Positions 7,065 through 16,763 of a stretch of 64,000 nt of DNA are shown here, one piece after another. How positions within the stretch are numbered: the stretch's first letter is position 1; each line of letters opens with the position of its first letter. The stretch comes from Hyphomicrobiales bacterium (GTDB lineage: Bacteria > Pseudomonadota > Alphaproteobacteria > Rhizobiales > Beijerinckiaceae), in the NCBI GenBank assembly GCA_026400535.1, contig JAPLOU010000052.1, positions 118,715 to 182,714 of the forward strand, given 5' to 3'. Under the pieces are notes generated by a model. The model saw nothing but the letters and a program-made list of their open reading frames with translations, had not been told where the DNA came from and did not search any database. Both the position numbers and the translations under genes were made by a program.

Positions 7065-8303
7065 TCACGCAAACAGGCTCTCGGCTCTCGCAAGCGCCTC
7101 GGCCAGCTTATCGACTTCTTCAAGCGTGTTATAGAGGCCAAATGAGGCCCGGCACGTGGATGTGACCCCGAAGCGGGTCATCAGCGGCATGGTGCAATGG
7201 GTCCCGGCGCGGACGGCCACGCCGGAGCGGTCGATCACGGTCGCGACATCATGGGCATGCGCGCCCGCCATTTCGAACGACACGATCGCCCCCTTGCTGG
7301 CGGCCTTGCCGATGATCCGGATCGCGTTCATCCGCCCGAGCCGATCGTGTGCATAGTCGCGCAGGCGGTTCTCATGGGCAAGAATCTGCTCGGAGCCAAG
7401 CGCCATCATGTATTTCAGCGCCGCGCCCAGACCGACAGCTTCAATGATGGCCGGGGTGCCGGCCTCGAAGCGGTGAGGCGGATCATTGTAGGTCACCGTG
7501 TCGGTCGTGACGGTGACGATCATTTCGCCGCCGCCTTCGAACGGGGGCAGCTTCTCCAGCCATTCCTTCCGGCCCCAGACCGCGCCGATGCCGGTCGGCC
7601 CATACACCTTGTGGCCCGTAAAGACATAGAAGTCCGCCCCCAGTGCCTGCACGTCCAGCGGCAGGTGCACGGCACCCTGGCTGCCGTCGACCACCAGCGG
7701 CACACCGGCGGCACGTGTGATCTTCGCCACCTCGGTGATCGGCACGATGGTACCCAGCGCATTCGACATGTGGGTCAGCGCAACGATCTTGGTACGCGGC
7801 GTGATCAGCGTTTCGAACGCATCGATCAGGAAATTGCCATCCTCGTCGACCGGCGCCCACTTGATGACTGCGCCATGCCGCTCGCGCCAGAAGTGCCAGG
7901 GCACGATGTTGGAGTGGTGTTCCATAATCGACAGGATGATCTCATCACCCTCGCCGATGTTAAGGTGCCGGCCAAGGCAGGACGCCAGCATGTTGAGACC
8001 GCCTGTCGACGAGCGGCAGAACACGATCTCCTCGGTGCTGGCAGCGTTGAGGAACATCCGGACGGTGTCGCGGGCATCCTCGTAAGCCTCGGTCGAGGCG
8101 TTGGCGAGATAATGCAGGCCGCGATGGACATTGGCGTAGTTCTCGCTCATCAGCTTTGTCATGGCGTCCATGACCTGCCGCGGCTTCTGCGCCGATGCGC
8201 CGTTGTCGAGATAGACCAGCGGCTTGCCATACACCTGACGCCCAAGAATCGGGAAGTCTGCGCGGATGGCCGTCAGATCATAGGGGTGCGTGATCGGGTT
8301 CAT
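7065..8303 (-). CDS. sufS: Cysteine desulfurase SufS
   Basis: 412-residue group II PLP-dependent cysteine desulfurase; it takes sulfur from cysteine for the SufBCD scaffold. The PLP lysine is in FTGHKVYGPTG, and the active cysteine is in RAGTHCTMPLM in the short-loop context typical of SufS. The N-terminus LRADFPIL-like stretch and the GRQVYGKPLVYLDN block are standard. The start overlaps the sufD stop by four bases (ATGA). No SufE gene is seen in the cluster; an IscS-like desulfurase heads the operon. Confidence 0.96.
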   Translation of the reverse strand: MNPITHPYDLTAIRADFPILGRQVYGKPLVYLDNGASAQKPRQVMDAMTKLMSENYANVHRGLHYLANASTEAYEDARDTVRMFLNAASTEEIVFCRSSTGGLNMLASCLGRHLNIGEGDEIILSIMEHHSNIVPWHFWRERHGAVIKWAPVDEDGNFLIDAFETLITPRTKIVALTHMSNALGTIVPITEVAKITRAAGVPLVVDGSQGAVHLPLDVQALGADFYVFTGHKVYGPTGIGAVWGRKEWLEKLPPFEGGGEMIVTVTTDTVTYNDPPHRFEAGTPAIIEAVGLGAALKYMMALGSEQILAHENRLRDYAHDRLGRMNAIRIIGKAASKGAIVSFEMAGAHAHDVATVIDRSGVAVRAGTHCTMPLMTRFGVTSTCRASFGLYNTLEEVDKLAEALARAESLFA

Positions 8304-9649
8304 GAGACCGTCAGAGCCCCCGCATTGAGCCGCGCTGCCCGCGCCTGCAGCCAGTCCTGCACCAGCCCGTGCAAGATATCGCGGATCGGCTCGTGGTCGA
8401 TGAAATCAATCGCCGCACCCACGAAGCTTTCGATCATCAGGGCTTCGGCCTCGGCCTTCGTGATGCCGCGTGACATCAGGTAGAACAGGAGTTCATCGTC
8501 GAGAGCGCCGCAGGTCGCTCCATGGGCGCAGGCGACGTCATCGGCGAAGATCTCAAGCTCCGGCTTGTTGTACATCGCTGCGCCTTCGCTCAGCAGCACG
8601 GCATTGGAGGCCATGCGGCCATCGGTTTTCTGCGCGTGCGGCTGCACGATGATCTTGCCCTGGAACACGCCGGCCGCCTCATCATCGACGATGGTGCGGA
8701 ACAGTTCGCGGCTCTCGCCGCCCGGCTCTGCCGCATGCTCGACCACAAGTGTCGAGTCAGCATGCTGCGTGCTGCTGAGCAGCGTCGCACCGTTGATCTG
8801 GGCGCGCGCATTGCCGCCCGAAAAGCGTGCGAAAACCTGATGGCGGGTGACAGCGCCCGTCAGCGCCACATTGACCGAGGTCAGCGAGGTTTCCGCGCCA
8901 AGATCAGCCGTCAATGTTGAGAGCGCCACTGCGCCCGTGCTGTTGAGGCCAAGCCGCACATGATGCACGACCGATTTGTCGCCAGCGATGATCTCGAACG
9001 CCGTGTTGGGCTGGTGGGCGAGCGCGCCCTGCCCTTCATGACTCTCGACGAGCATGACCGTGGCACCGGCCTCGACGACCATCAGCACCCGCGCTGCCGT
9101 GGCGACGGCAGTTGCGCCGCTGGTGACGAAGCGCAGGGCGATCGGACCTTCAACGTTAGCGTCTTCCGCCACGTGAATGATGGCGCCATCCGTCATGAAG
9201 GCTGTGTTGAGCGAGAGGGCCAGATCGCCCTGGGCGAGCTTCAGCGCGCCGATCTTCGACAGCAGCGGATGGCCGCCGGTCAGAGCCTCGGCCAGCGGCG
9301 TGATGCTGACGCCGTTGGGCGGGCCGCCCTTGGTGGCGACATGGTAGCCGTTGACGAAGGACAGCGTCACAGCGCCCTGGCCCGCGAGCGGGCTGTGACC
9401 CTTGAGCGCCACTGCGATTTCGGCGGCATTCGGCCTTATCGCCAAAGGCGCCGCCTCGCGCATGGCGGCGCGCAGGTCGGTGTATTTCCAGGCCTCGACA
9501 CGGCGGGTGGGCAAGCCGGCGGCAGCAAAGGTCGCGAAAGCGTCTTCGCGGGCGCTGGCAAGGCCGGGCAAGGCCGCCTTCAACGCCGGGAAACGCTCGA
9601 TCAGCGCGCTCTCGGCGGCGCTCCGCATGGGGGTGATCTTGGCGCTCAT
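8300..9649 (-). CDS. sufD: Fe-S scaffold subunit SufD
   Basis: 449-residue beta-helix protein that forms the SufBC2D scaffold. The N-terminal RRVEAWKYTDLRA block and the C-terminal CAHGATCGALDDELLFYLMSRG block, with the conserved histidine and cysteine, mark it as SufD. The ATG ending at 9649 gives the MSAKITPM start and follows a GAGGG sequence in the short gap after sufC. It overlaps sufS, so translation is probably coupled. Confidence 0.95.
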   Translation of the reverse strand: MSAKITPMRSAAESALIERFPALKAALPGLASAREDAFATFAAAGLPTRRVEAWKYTDLRAAMREAAPLAIRPNAAEIAVALKGHSPLAGQGAVTLSFVNGYHVATKGGPPNGVSITPLAEALTGGHPLLSKIGALKLAQGDLALSLNTAFMTDGAIIHVAEDANVEGPIALRFVTSGATAVATAARVLMVVEAGATVMLVESHEGQGALAHQPNTAFEIIAGDKSVVHHVRLGLNSTGAVALSTLTADLGAETSLTSVNVALTGAVTRHQVFARFSGGNARAQINGATLLSSTQHADSTLVVEHAAEPGGESRELFRTIVDDEAAGVFQGKIIVQPHAQKTDGRMASNAVLLSEGAAMYNKPELEIFADDVACAHGATCGALDDELLFYLMSRGITKAEAEALMIESFVGAAIDFIDHEPIRDILHGLVQDWLQARAARLNAGALTVS

Positions 9650-9656
9650 GATACCC

Positions 9657-10409
9657 TCACGCCGCGCTCTGGTAGTCGCGGTAGCCATTGGCTTCCAGCT
9701 CCAGGGCCAGCTCCGCTCCACCCGTCTTGACGATCTGGCCGCGGCTCATGACGTGGACGGTGTCCGGCTTGATGTAGTCGAGCAGGCGCTGGTAGTGCGT
9801 AATCACGAGGAAGGCGTGCGCCGGGTCGCGCCGGGCGTTGACGCCTTCGGCGACGATCTTCAGCGCGTCGATGTCGAGACCTGAATCGGTCTCGTCCATG
9901 ATCGACATCTTGGGTTCGAGCAGGGTCATCTGCAGAATTTCCATGCGCTTCTTCTCGCCACCGGAAAATCCGACATTCAGCGGGCGGCGCAGCATGTCCT
10001 TTGGAATACCAAGCAGTTCAGCGGCCTTGTTGACGCGCTTGATGAAGTCTGGCGTGGTCAGTTCGGCCTGGCCGCGTTGCTTGCGCTGGGCGTTCATGGC
10101 TGCCTTCAGGAAGGTCATGGTGGCAACGCCGGGGATTTCCATCGGATACTGGAAAGCGAGGAACAGACCGGCGGCAGCGCGCGCGTCCGGCGCCATCTCA
10201 AGGATGTTGACGCCGTCGAGCAGCACTTCTCCGTCCGTCACCTCGTAGTCCGGCTTGCCGGCGATCACATAGGACAGGGTCGACTTGCCGGAGCCGTTCG
10301 GGCCCATGATGGCCGCCACCTCGCCCCTGTGGACCTTGAGGGTCAAGCCATTGAGGATCTGCTTGTCCTCGTCGGCGATCTTGACGTGCAGGTTGCGAAT
10401 ATCGAGCAT
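9657..10409 (-). CDS. sufC: SufC ATPase
   Basis: 250-residue ABC-type soluble ATPase that drives the SufBCD scaffold. Walker A is GPNGSGKST, the signature is FSGGEKKRMEI, and Walker B runs into DETDSGLDIDAL. The start MLDIRNLHVKI is standard. It sits between sufB (112-bp gap) and sufD (7-bp gap). Confidence 0.97.
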   Translation of the reverse strand: MLDIRNLHVKIADEDKQILNGLTLKVHRGEVAAIMGPNGSGKSTLSYVIAGKPDYEVTDGEVLLDGVNILEMAPDARAAAGLFLAFQYPMEIPGVATMTFLKAAMNAQRKQRGQAELTTPDFIKRVNKAAELLGIPKDMLRRPLNVGFSGGEKKRMEILQMTLLEPKMSIMDETDSGLDIDALKIVAEGVNARRDPAHAFLVITHYQRLLDYIKPDTVHVMSRGQIVKTGGAELALELEANGYRDYQSAA

Positions 10410-10521
10410 TGTTGGTGTCCATTGTCTGCAGCCGCCTCGTGTGGCGTGCTGCCGCGGTTCCGCGCGTGATTGATCCAGAAAGCGTGGATGGGCGGGTCAA
10501 GCCCGACCATATCGTTAAGGT

Positions 10522-11994
10522 CTAGCCGACCGAGCCCTCGAGGCTGATCGAAATGAGCTTCTGCGCTTCCACCGCGAACTCCATCGGCAATTGCTGGAGC
10601 ACGTCCTTGACGAAGCCATTGACGATGAGCGCGGTGGCGTCCTCGGCCGAGAGCCCGCGCTGCATGCAATAAAACAGCTGGTCCTCGGAGATTTTCGAGG
10701 TGGTGGCTTCGTGCTCGAAGGTGGCGGTCGAGGTCTTGCTCTCGATGTAGGGCACGGTGTGCGCGCCGCACTGGTTGCCGATCAGCAATGAGTCGCAATT
10801 GGTGAAGTTGCGCGCATTGGTCGCCTTCCGGTGCGCCGAGACCAGGCCGCGATAGGTGTTTTGCGAGCGGCCCGCCGAGATGCCCTTGGAGATGATGCGG
10901 CTGGTCGTGTTCTTGCCCAGATGGATCATCTTGGTACCGCTGTCGACCTGTTGCATGCCGTTCGAGACCGCGATCGAGTAGAACTCGCCACGCGAACCAT
11001 CACCGCGCAGGATGCAGGACGGGTACTTCCAGGTGATGGCAGAACCCGTCTCCACCTGCGTCCATGAGATCTTGGAGTTCTTGCCCCGGCAGTCGCCGCG
11101 CTTGGTGACGAAGTTGTAGATCCCGCCCTTGCCGTTGGCGTCGCCGGGATACCAGTTCTGCACGGTGGAGTATTTGATCTCGGCATTGTCCATCGTGATC
11201 AGTTCGACCACTGCGGCGTGAAGCTGGTTCTCGTCGCGCTGTGGCGCCGTGCAGCCTTCGAGATAGCTCACATAGGAGCCTTCCTCGGCGATGATCAGCG
11301 TGCGCTCGAACTGGCCGGTGTTCTTCTCGTTGATGCGGAAGTAGGTCGACAGTTCCATCGGGCAGCGCACGCCCTTCGGAATAAAGACGAAGGACCCATC
11401 GGTGAAGACCGCCGAGTTAAGCGTGGCGTAGTAGTTGTCCGTCACGGGTACGACCGTGCCGATGTACTTGCGCACCAATTCGGGGTGCTCCTGCAATGCA
11501 TCCGAGATCGAGCAGAAGATCACGCCCGCCTTGGCGAGTTCGGCGCGGAACGTGGTGACGACCGACACCGAATCAAACACGGCATCGACCGCGACCCGGT
11601 TCTGCGGCTCGACTCCGGCCAGGATTTCCTGCTCGCGCAGCGGGATTCCGAGCTTCTTGTAAGCATCGAGAATGGCGGGATCGACCTCGTCGAGCGATTT
11701 GGGCGCGCCGTTCATTTTGGGCGCGGCGTAGTAGTAGATATCCTGGAAGTCGATCTCTGGATAGCTCACCCTGGCCCAGGTTGGCTCGGTCATGGTCTTC
11801 CAGCGACGAAAGGCGTCAAGGCGCCAGTCCAACATCCAGGCCGGCTCGTTCTTGCGCGCGGAGATGTAGCGCACCGTTGCCTCGGTGAGGCCCTTGGCAG
11901 GCTTTTCCATCTCGACGTCGGTGATGAAGCCGTACTTGTATTCCGATACATCGATGGCTTTGACCTGATCGATGGTCTCCTGAACAGCAGGCAT
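10522..11994 (-). CDS. sufB: Fe-S scaffold subunit SufB
   Basis: 490-residue SufB, the scaffold subunit on which the nascent cluster is built. Conserved blocks include [44 protein letters not shown] and the C-terminal [18 protein letters not shown]. The ATG ending at 11994 has GAGGAGA a few bases upstream; a longer frame to 12024 has no better site. It follows the iscS-like gene after 62 bp in the same operon. Confidence 0.97.
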   Translation of the reverse strand: MPAVQETIDQVKAIDVSEYKYGFITDVEMEKPAKGLTEATVRYISARKNEPAWMLDWRLDAFRRWKTMTEPTWARVSYPEIDFQDIYYYAAPKMNGAPKSLDEVDPAILDAYKKLGIPLREQEILAGVEPQNRVAVDAVFDSVSVVTTFRAELAKAGVIFCSISDALQEHPELVRKYIGTVVPVTDNYYATLNSAVFTDGSFVFIPKGVRCPMELSTYFRINEKNTGQFERTLIIAEEGSYVSYLEGCTAPQRDENQLHAAVVELITMDNAEIKYSTVQNWYPGDANGKGGIYNFVTKRGDCRGKNSKISWTQVETGSAITWKYPSCILRGDGSRGEFYSIAVSNGMQQVDSGTKMIHLGKNTTSRIISKGISAGRSQNTYRGLVSAHRKATNARNFTNCDSLLIGNQCGAHTVPYIESKTSTATFEHEATTSKISEDQLFYCMQRGLSAEDATALIVNGFVKDVLQQLPMEFAVEAQKLISISLEGSVG

Positions 11995-12056
11995 GTTCCA
12001 GTCTCCTCGCCGATGCGGGTTCAAGGCCCGCTGGTGGGTTGTTGTTGTGTTGGGGC

Positions 12057-13232
12057 TCAGGCCGCAGCCTCAGCCTTCTGCAAGATCACCGCCGACAGAT
12101 GCTTGGCATAGGCGGCCAAGAAACGTTTGAGGTCAGCCTCTTTGGTCAACCTGCCAAGGCTGACCCGCAGCGCTGCACCGGCAAGCGGGGCGGAAACGCC
12201 CATCGCCTGAAGCACATGTGACCGCCTGACCTTGCCCGACGAACAGGCAGACCCTGATGAGACTGATACGCCGGCCAGGTCAATTGAGATCAGCGCATTT
12301 TCTGCACGGACCTGAGGCGTCGCAAAACAGCTGGTGTTCGGCAGGCGTGGGGCGCCTGCCGCGAAGACAGTCGTCGCCGGCGCGATCAAGCGCAACTGCA
12401 CTTCGAACCAGTCCCGCAGGGCCTGCTGGCGTTGCGCTTCCGCTCCAATTTCTCCGAGGGCCAGTTCGGCCGCAGCGCCGAAGCCAGCAATCCCGGCCAC
12501 GTTCTCGGTTCCGGCGCGGGCGCCCTTCTCCTGCCCGCCGCCGCGGATCAGCATGTCGCGGACCCCGATCCGGTCGGAGCCAAACACAACCGCGCCGACG
12601 CCCTGTGGGCCGCCGAGCTTGTGGGCGGAGAGTGTCAGAACATCGACGCCAAGCGTTGTCATGTCGATGGCGATCTTGCCGGCGGCCTGCACGGCATCGA
12701 CATGCAGCAGCGCGTCGTGCTCCCGACACATGAGCCCGATCCGCGCAATTGGCTGGATCGCCCCGGTCTCGTTGTTGGCCATGTGGATGGAGACCAGGGC
12801 GCGGCCGTCGCGTGGCTCGGCGAGGCTTGCCGCGAGCCGGTCAAGCGCGACAACCCCGTCGGCAGACACCGGCATTTCGCGCGAAGCGGCCTTCGCGAAG
12901 CGGTGCCCGTCCCGCACGCATGGATGCTCGGTTGCGCTCATCAACAAGTGCGTGGTCGGACGCTTGTCATTCAGGGTCAGCGACGGCGTCAGCGCGAAGG
13001 CATTGGCTTCCGAGCCGCCGCTCGTAAACACCACCCGTCGGGCCGGCGCGTTGACCAGCGCCGCGACCTGTTCGCGCGCCTGATCGACAGCAGCGCGCGC
13101 GGCCCGGCCCTCGGCGTGGACGGAGGACGGGTTACCGGCGAGGCCTAGCGCGCGCGTGACGGCGTCCACGACCTCGGGCCGAACCGGGGCAGTGGCGTTC
13201 CAGTCAAGATAGCTGCGCAGGGGGGGCGTCAT
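12057..13232 (-). CDS. iscS: Cysteine desulfurase, IscS/NifS type
   Basis: 391-residue group I cysteine desulfurase. The N-terminal [13 protein letters not shown], the PLP lysine in [11 protein letters not shown] and the active cysteine in [17 protein letters not shown] are all present. It is first in the operon and makes the second desulfurase of the cluster along with SufS. This arrangement is common in alphaproteobacteria. The start is uncertain between ATGs ending at 13232 ([11 protein letters not shown]) and 13268; neither has a clear ribosome-binding site. The upstream gap holds an Irr-type box. Confidence 0.93.
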   Translation of the reverse strand: MTPPLRSYLDWNATAPVRPEVVDAVTRALGLAGNPSSVHAEGRAARAAVDQAREQVAALVNAPARRVVFTSGGSEANAFALTPSLTLNDKRPTTHLLMSATEHPCVRDGHRFAKAASREMPVSADGVVALDRLAASLAEPRDGRALVSIHMANNETGAIQPIARIGLMCREHDALLHVDAVQAAGKIAIDMTTLGVDVLTLSAHKLGGPQGVGAVVFGSDRIGVRDMLIRGGGQEKGARAGTENVAGIAGFGAAAELALGEIGAEAQRQQALRDWFEVQLRLIAPATTVFAAGAPRLPNTSCFATPQVRAENALISIDLAGVSVSSGSACSSGKVRRSHVLQAMGVSAPLAGAALRVSLGRLTKEADLKRFLAAYAKHLSAVILQKAEAAA

Positions 13233-13388
13233 GCCGCAAGGCAATCCATTTGTTTCGCTCGATTCCATGTTTTGGACGCCGGTCGCGATAAATGCTTGAA
13301 ATCGCACCCGGCAGCCGTGCTATACGCCACCACCCATGAAGTTCCGTCGAGCGCAGAGAGTTAAATGTTCCTGTTGCGTTCACGGTAC

Positions 13389-13403
13389 TTAGAAGAGTTC
13401 TAA
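13389..13403 (-). promoter_or_regulatory. Irr-type iron control element (ICE box)
   Basis: Perfect palindrome TTAGAA-GAG-TTCTAA, a close match to the TTTAGAA-N3-TTCTAAA element bound by Irr, a Fur-family heme-responsive regulator of Rhizobiales. It lies 157 bp upstream of the iscS start. On the minus strand a TTGACT (13435-13440) and AAATCT (13411-13416) pair, 18 bp apart, would put the transcription start right at the box, a position suited to repression. Iron control of suf by Irr is known in rhizobia; here it is inferred from the site. Confidence 0.7.
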
Positions 13404-13516
13404 CAGTCTCAGATTTGGGCCGCTGGTTGCCGGAAGTCAAGGGATCGTTCGCCCCTGATGTCGGACGAAGCAGCCAGGATGCCGGGCTCTGTGCAGTGAC
13501 AAAAGGTCGACCATCC

Positions 13517-14173
13517 ATGCCTGAGGTGATATTCAACGGCCCGTCCGGACGCATCGAGGGACGCTACCAGCCATCCAAGAGGCGCAACGCGCCGCTCGCG
13601 ATCGTGCTGCACCCGCATCCGCAGTTCGGCGGAACGATGAACAATCAGATCGTCTATAACCTGTTTTACACCTTCGTGGAACGCGGCTTCTCGGCGCTGC
13701 GCTTCAATTTCCGCGGTGTCGGACGCAGTCAGGGCGTGTTCGATCACGGCCAGGGCGAACTCTCTGATGCGGCCTCCGCGCTCGACTGGGCGCAGGCGAT
13801 CAACCCCGAGGCCAAGACCTGCTGGATCGCCGGCATCTCCTTCGGCGCCTGGATCGGCATGCAGCTGCTGATGCGCCGACCCGAGATCGAGGGCTTCATC
13901 TCGATCGCCGCGATGGCCAACCGCTATGACTTCTCGTTCCTCGCGCCTTGCCCCTCATCGGGCCTGTTCGTGCATGGCTCGGAGGACCGCGTCGCGCCGG
14001 TAAAAGACGTGATCAGCGTGATCGAGAAGGTGAAGACCCAGAAGGGCATCCAGATCGAACACCAGACCGTCGAGGGCGCCAATCACTTCTTTGACGGCCG
14101 CGTCGATGAACTGATGTCCACCGTGAACAGCTATCTCGACAAGCGCGTGGGGCCAAAGCCGCCGAAGGAGTAA
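13517..14173 (+). CDS. Alpha/beta hydrolase (COG2945-like)
   Basis: 218-residue cytosolic hydrolase. The oxyanion region is VLHPHPQFGGTMNN, the nucleophile elbow is AGISFGAWIG (serine), the acid is in HGSEDRVAP and the histidine in GANHFFDGRVDEL, so the triad is complete. Proteins of this group are predicted esterases or peptidase-like hydrolases without a known substrate. It is divergent from the iscS-suf operon. A possible promoter with TTGAAA and TATACG lies at about 13298-13328. Confidence 0.85.
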   Translation: MPEVIFNGPSGRIEGRYQPSKRRNAPLAIVLHPHPQFGGTMNNQIVYNLFYTFVERGFSALRFNFRGVGRSQGVFDHGQGELSDAASALDWAQAINPEAKTCWIAGISFGAWIGMQLLMRRPEIEGFISIAAMANRYDFSFLAPCPSSGLFVHGSEDRVAPVKDVISVIEKVKTQKGIQIEHQTVEGANHFFDGRVDELMSTVNSYLDKRVGPKPPKE

Positions 14174-14176
14174 GGG

Positions 14177-14530
14177 TTGGGGGCGAGGTTGCGGAGGGCC
14201 ATCGGGGCGCTGCTGATCATCGTTGGCCTTTCAGGTGCCGTGGCGCTCGCTTTGCGCGGGGCTTCAGATGTGCAGGGCGTATCGTTCAGCGGGCATCCGA
14301 AGCCACTCAGCAATGATAAGCCCAATCGTGATGCGCGCCTGCGTGAACATGTAGCGACCATCACTACCCATGAGCGCAATGTCCCTGACAGCCCGCAGCA
14401 CCTGGAAGCGGCGCCCCGCTACAGTGAGCGCCAGTTGACCGCACTCGGATAAGAGGTCGAAATCCAGGGCTACGATGCCAGCGTGCATACGGCCCGGAAC
14501 CGAGAGCAGGTTCAGATTTGCTGGGACCTG
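14177..14530 (+). pseudogene. N-terminal remnant of an M28-family peptidase
   Basis: The frame encodes a membrane/signal segment (IGALLIIVGLSGAVALALRG), then LREHVATITTHERNV and ERQLTALG, which look like the N-terminal helix of M28 aminopeptidases (the usual pattern is LxxHVxxLA..ERN ... YIExxLxxLGY). A TAA stop at 14450-14452 interrupts it, and the same frame goes on with EVEIQGYDASVHTARN, the next conserved strand, before it is cut off by the HAD gene. No catalytic domain is left, so this is a truncated, nonfunctional copy. The start is unclear. Confidence 0.5.
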
Positions 14531-14543
14531 GCTGTCCATAAGC

Positions 14544-15173
14544 TCATACCGCGAAGCCACCCTCGCGCAGCCTTTCCCGGAACGCCTCGCACTCCGCGCC
14601 GTTTGCATGGGGCATGTGAAACACCTGATAGCCAACGGATTTCGCGGCAGCGATGTTCACCGCGCTGTCATCGACAAAGATCAGTTCTTCCGGCCGAAGG
14701 CCGACATCAAGCACGAAGCGGTGATAGATGCGGTAGTCGGGCTTGATCAGGCCAATATCCGCCGAGACGAGCGCATGGTCGAAGGCGTCCAGGAACGGGA
14801 AGCGCGCACGCGCAATATCGAACTTTTCGCGGGCGAAGTTCGTGATGGCGTGAACCGTGTGCCCGGCCTTCTTCAGTGCAAGCAGGGTAGCGACATTGTC
14901 GTCGATGGCGTGCAGCACACAGTCCGACCAGCGCATGTCGAAGGCCCGCAATGGCGCTTCGTACTGCGGAAATCGTGCCACCAGTTCGCCGATCCCGTCA
15001 GCGAAAGGACGGCCCGCGTCGAATTCCAGGTTCATCCACATCAGGCGCGTTGAATCGAGGAACGCGGCATAGTCCATGTCGCTGCCGAAGTAGGGGCGGA
15101 GCATCTGGTCGGGCTCCCAGCGGATCAGGATATTGCCCACATCGAAGACAACGGCTTTTATCCCAGACATCAT
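14544..15173 (-). CDS. HAD-family hydrolase
   Basis: 209-residue HAD-like hydrolase of the IA subfamily (YihX-like). Motif I is VVFDVGNILIRW with Asp as nucleophile, motif II is the ITNFA segment, the lysine is in GLIKPDYRIY and motif IV is FVDDSAVNIAAA. The second acidic residue of motif I is replaced by glycine, as is usual in this FDxGN subgroup. The likely activity is dephosphorylation of a small phosphorylated metabolite; the substrate is not known. Convergent with the M28 remnant. Confidence 0.85.
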   Translation of the reverse strand: MMSGIKAVVFDVGNILIRWEPDQMLRPYFGSDMDYAAFLDSTRLMWMNLEFDAGRPFADGIGELVARFPQYEAPLRAFDMRWSDCVLHAIDDNVATLLALKKAGHTVHAITNFAREKFDIARARFPFLDAFDHALVSADIGLIKPDYRIYHRFVLDVGLRPEELIFVDDSAVNIAAAKSVGYQVFHMPHANGAECEAFRERLREGGFAV

Positions 15174-15283
15174 GGCCTCTCGGTGCAGTCGAATCCGCTA
15201 GCGCGGATCCCGGCTTTCCGTGTTAAACGCTGCCACGGTTCAAAACCAGACCGCAGCCCGTTCAAGACTTGCACGATACCATC

Positions 15284-16543
15284 ATGACCGCGTTCACGCC
15301 GAAATCCGATTTCCTGCGCGTCCTTCAGGAGCGCGGCTTCATCCACCAGTGTTCGGACCTTGAGGGGCTTGATGCGCTTGCGGCCCGGGGCAAGGCCATC
15401 GGCTATGTCGGCTATGACTGCACCGCCCCGTCGCTGCACATCGGCAACTTCCTGACCTCCATGATGCTGCATTGGCTGCAGGTGAGCGGCAACAAGCCGA
15501 TCACGCTGATGGGCGGCGGCACCACCATGGTTGGCGACCCGTCCGGAAAGGACGAGACCCGCGCACTGCGGTCGGTTGCGGAGATCGAAGCCAACAAGGC
15601 CAGCATCAAAGGTGTGTTTTCCAGGGTTCTCCGCTATGGCGATGGTCCGACCGACGCCATCATGCTCGACAATGCCGACTGGCTGCTGAAGCTCAACTGG
15701 ATCGAGATGCTGCGTGATGTCGGCCGGCACTTCTCGGTCAACCGCATGTTGTCGATGGATTCCGTCCGTCTCCGTCTCGAGCGCGAGCATGAGATGAGCT
15801 TCATCGAGTTCAACTACATGGTGCTGCAGTCCTATGACTTCGCCCACATGGCGAAGAGCGTCGGCTGCAACTTGCAGATGGGCGGCTCCGACCAGTGGGG
15901 CAACATCGTCAACGGCGTCGATCTGGGCCGCCGCATGGGCACGCACCAGCTCTATGCCCTGACCACGCCGCTGCTGACCACGGCCTCCGGTGCCAAGATG
16001 GGAAAGACGGCTCAAGGCGCGGTCTGGCTCAATGCCGATGCGTTCAGCCCCTATGCTTTCTGGCAGTACTGGCGCAACACCGAGGACGCCGACGTGATCA
16101 AGTTCCTCAAGCTGTTCACGACCTTGCCGATGGGTGAGATCGCGAAGCTTGCGGCGCTGGGTGGAGCCGACATCAATCAGGCCAAGATCGTGCTCGCCAA
16201 CGAGGCAACCGCGCTGCTGCATGGACGCGCCGCGGCGGAGGCCGCCGCCGAGACCGCACGCAAGACATTCGAGGAAGGCACGCTCGCGCGCGATCTGCCA
16301 ACCGTTACGATGGAGAAAGGCGAGATCGCGGTCGGCCTCGGGCTGCTCAGCGCCTTTGTCAAGGCCGGTATCGTGCCATCAACCGGCGAAGCGCGGCGCC
16401 AGATCAAGAGCGGCGGGCTGAAGCTGAATGATGTCACGGTCACGGACGAGCGGGCTGCTCTCGCCCTCGGCGACTTCAACGCCGATGGCGTCGCCAAGCT
16501 ATCGATGGGCAAGAAGACGCATGTCCTGCTGAAGCTCGGCTAG
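15284..16543 (+). CDS. tyrS: Tyrosyl-tRNA synthetase
   Basis: 419-residue class I aminoacyl-tRNA synthetase that charges tRNA-Tyr. The HIGH-like motif reads LHIGNF, the KMSKS loop reads AKMGKT, and the tyrosine pocket is in the [10 protein letters not shown] and [10 protein letters not shown] regions. A C-terminal S4 RNA-binding domain starts at about residue 355 ([13 protein letters not shown]). The ATG at 15284 gives the standard length; an in-frame TTG upstream is not needed. Confidence 0.96.
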   Translation: MTAFTPKSDFLRVLQERGFIHQCSDLEGLDALAARGKAIGYVGYDCTAPSLHIGNFLTSMMLHWLQVSGNKPITLMGGGTTMVGDPSGKDETRALRSVAEIEANKASIKGVFSRVLRYGDGPTDAIMLDNADWLLKLNWIEMLRDVGRHFSVNRMLSMDSVRLRLEREHEMSFIEFNYMVLQSYDFAHMAKSVGCNLQMGGSDQWGNIVNGVDLGRRMGTHQLYALTTPLLTTASGAKMGKTAQGAVWLNADAFSPYAFWQYWRNTEDADVIKFLKLFTTLPMGEIAKLAALGGADINQAKIVLANEATALLHGRAAAEAAAETARKTFEEGTLARDLPTVTMEKGEIAVGLGLLSAFVKAGIVPSTGEARRQIKSGGLKLNDVTVTDERAALALGDFNADGVAKLSMGKKTHVLLKLG

Positions 16544-16763
16544 GGCGCGCAGCAGGCCAGGTACTGCTTTGCAGGGGCGCCACCACGCACGCCTGGGCAT
16601 GAGTTTCGCATCTGTTCGTGTTGTGTTTTTGCAGGGTTGATCACTGGTTTTTCGTTTGTCTTGACCGATCCGCTCGGCAACACTGTCGCAGTGCAGCGTC
16701 GGCATCTCGATCCTAGGACACCCTCCTTGGGTTTGTGCCTGCAACACCCAGGATTTGTCGCTC

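Noticed and set aside
7197-8483. Long plus-strand frame opposite sufS.
   Set aside because: It is arginine/histidine-rich, has no family motif, and lies opposite a clear sufS.
10410-10521. Internal promoter or attenuator between sufB and sufC.
   Set aside because: A CTTGACC is present but no -10 at a suitable distance and only a short imperfect stem.
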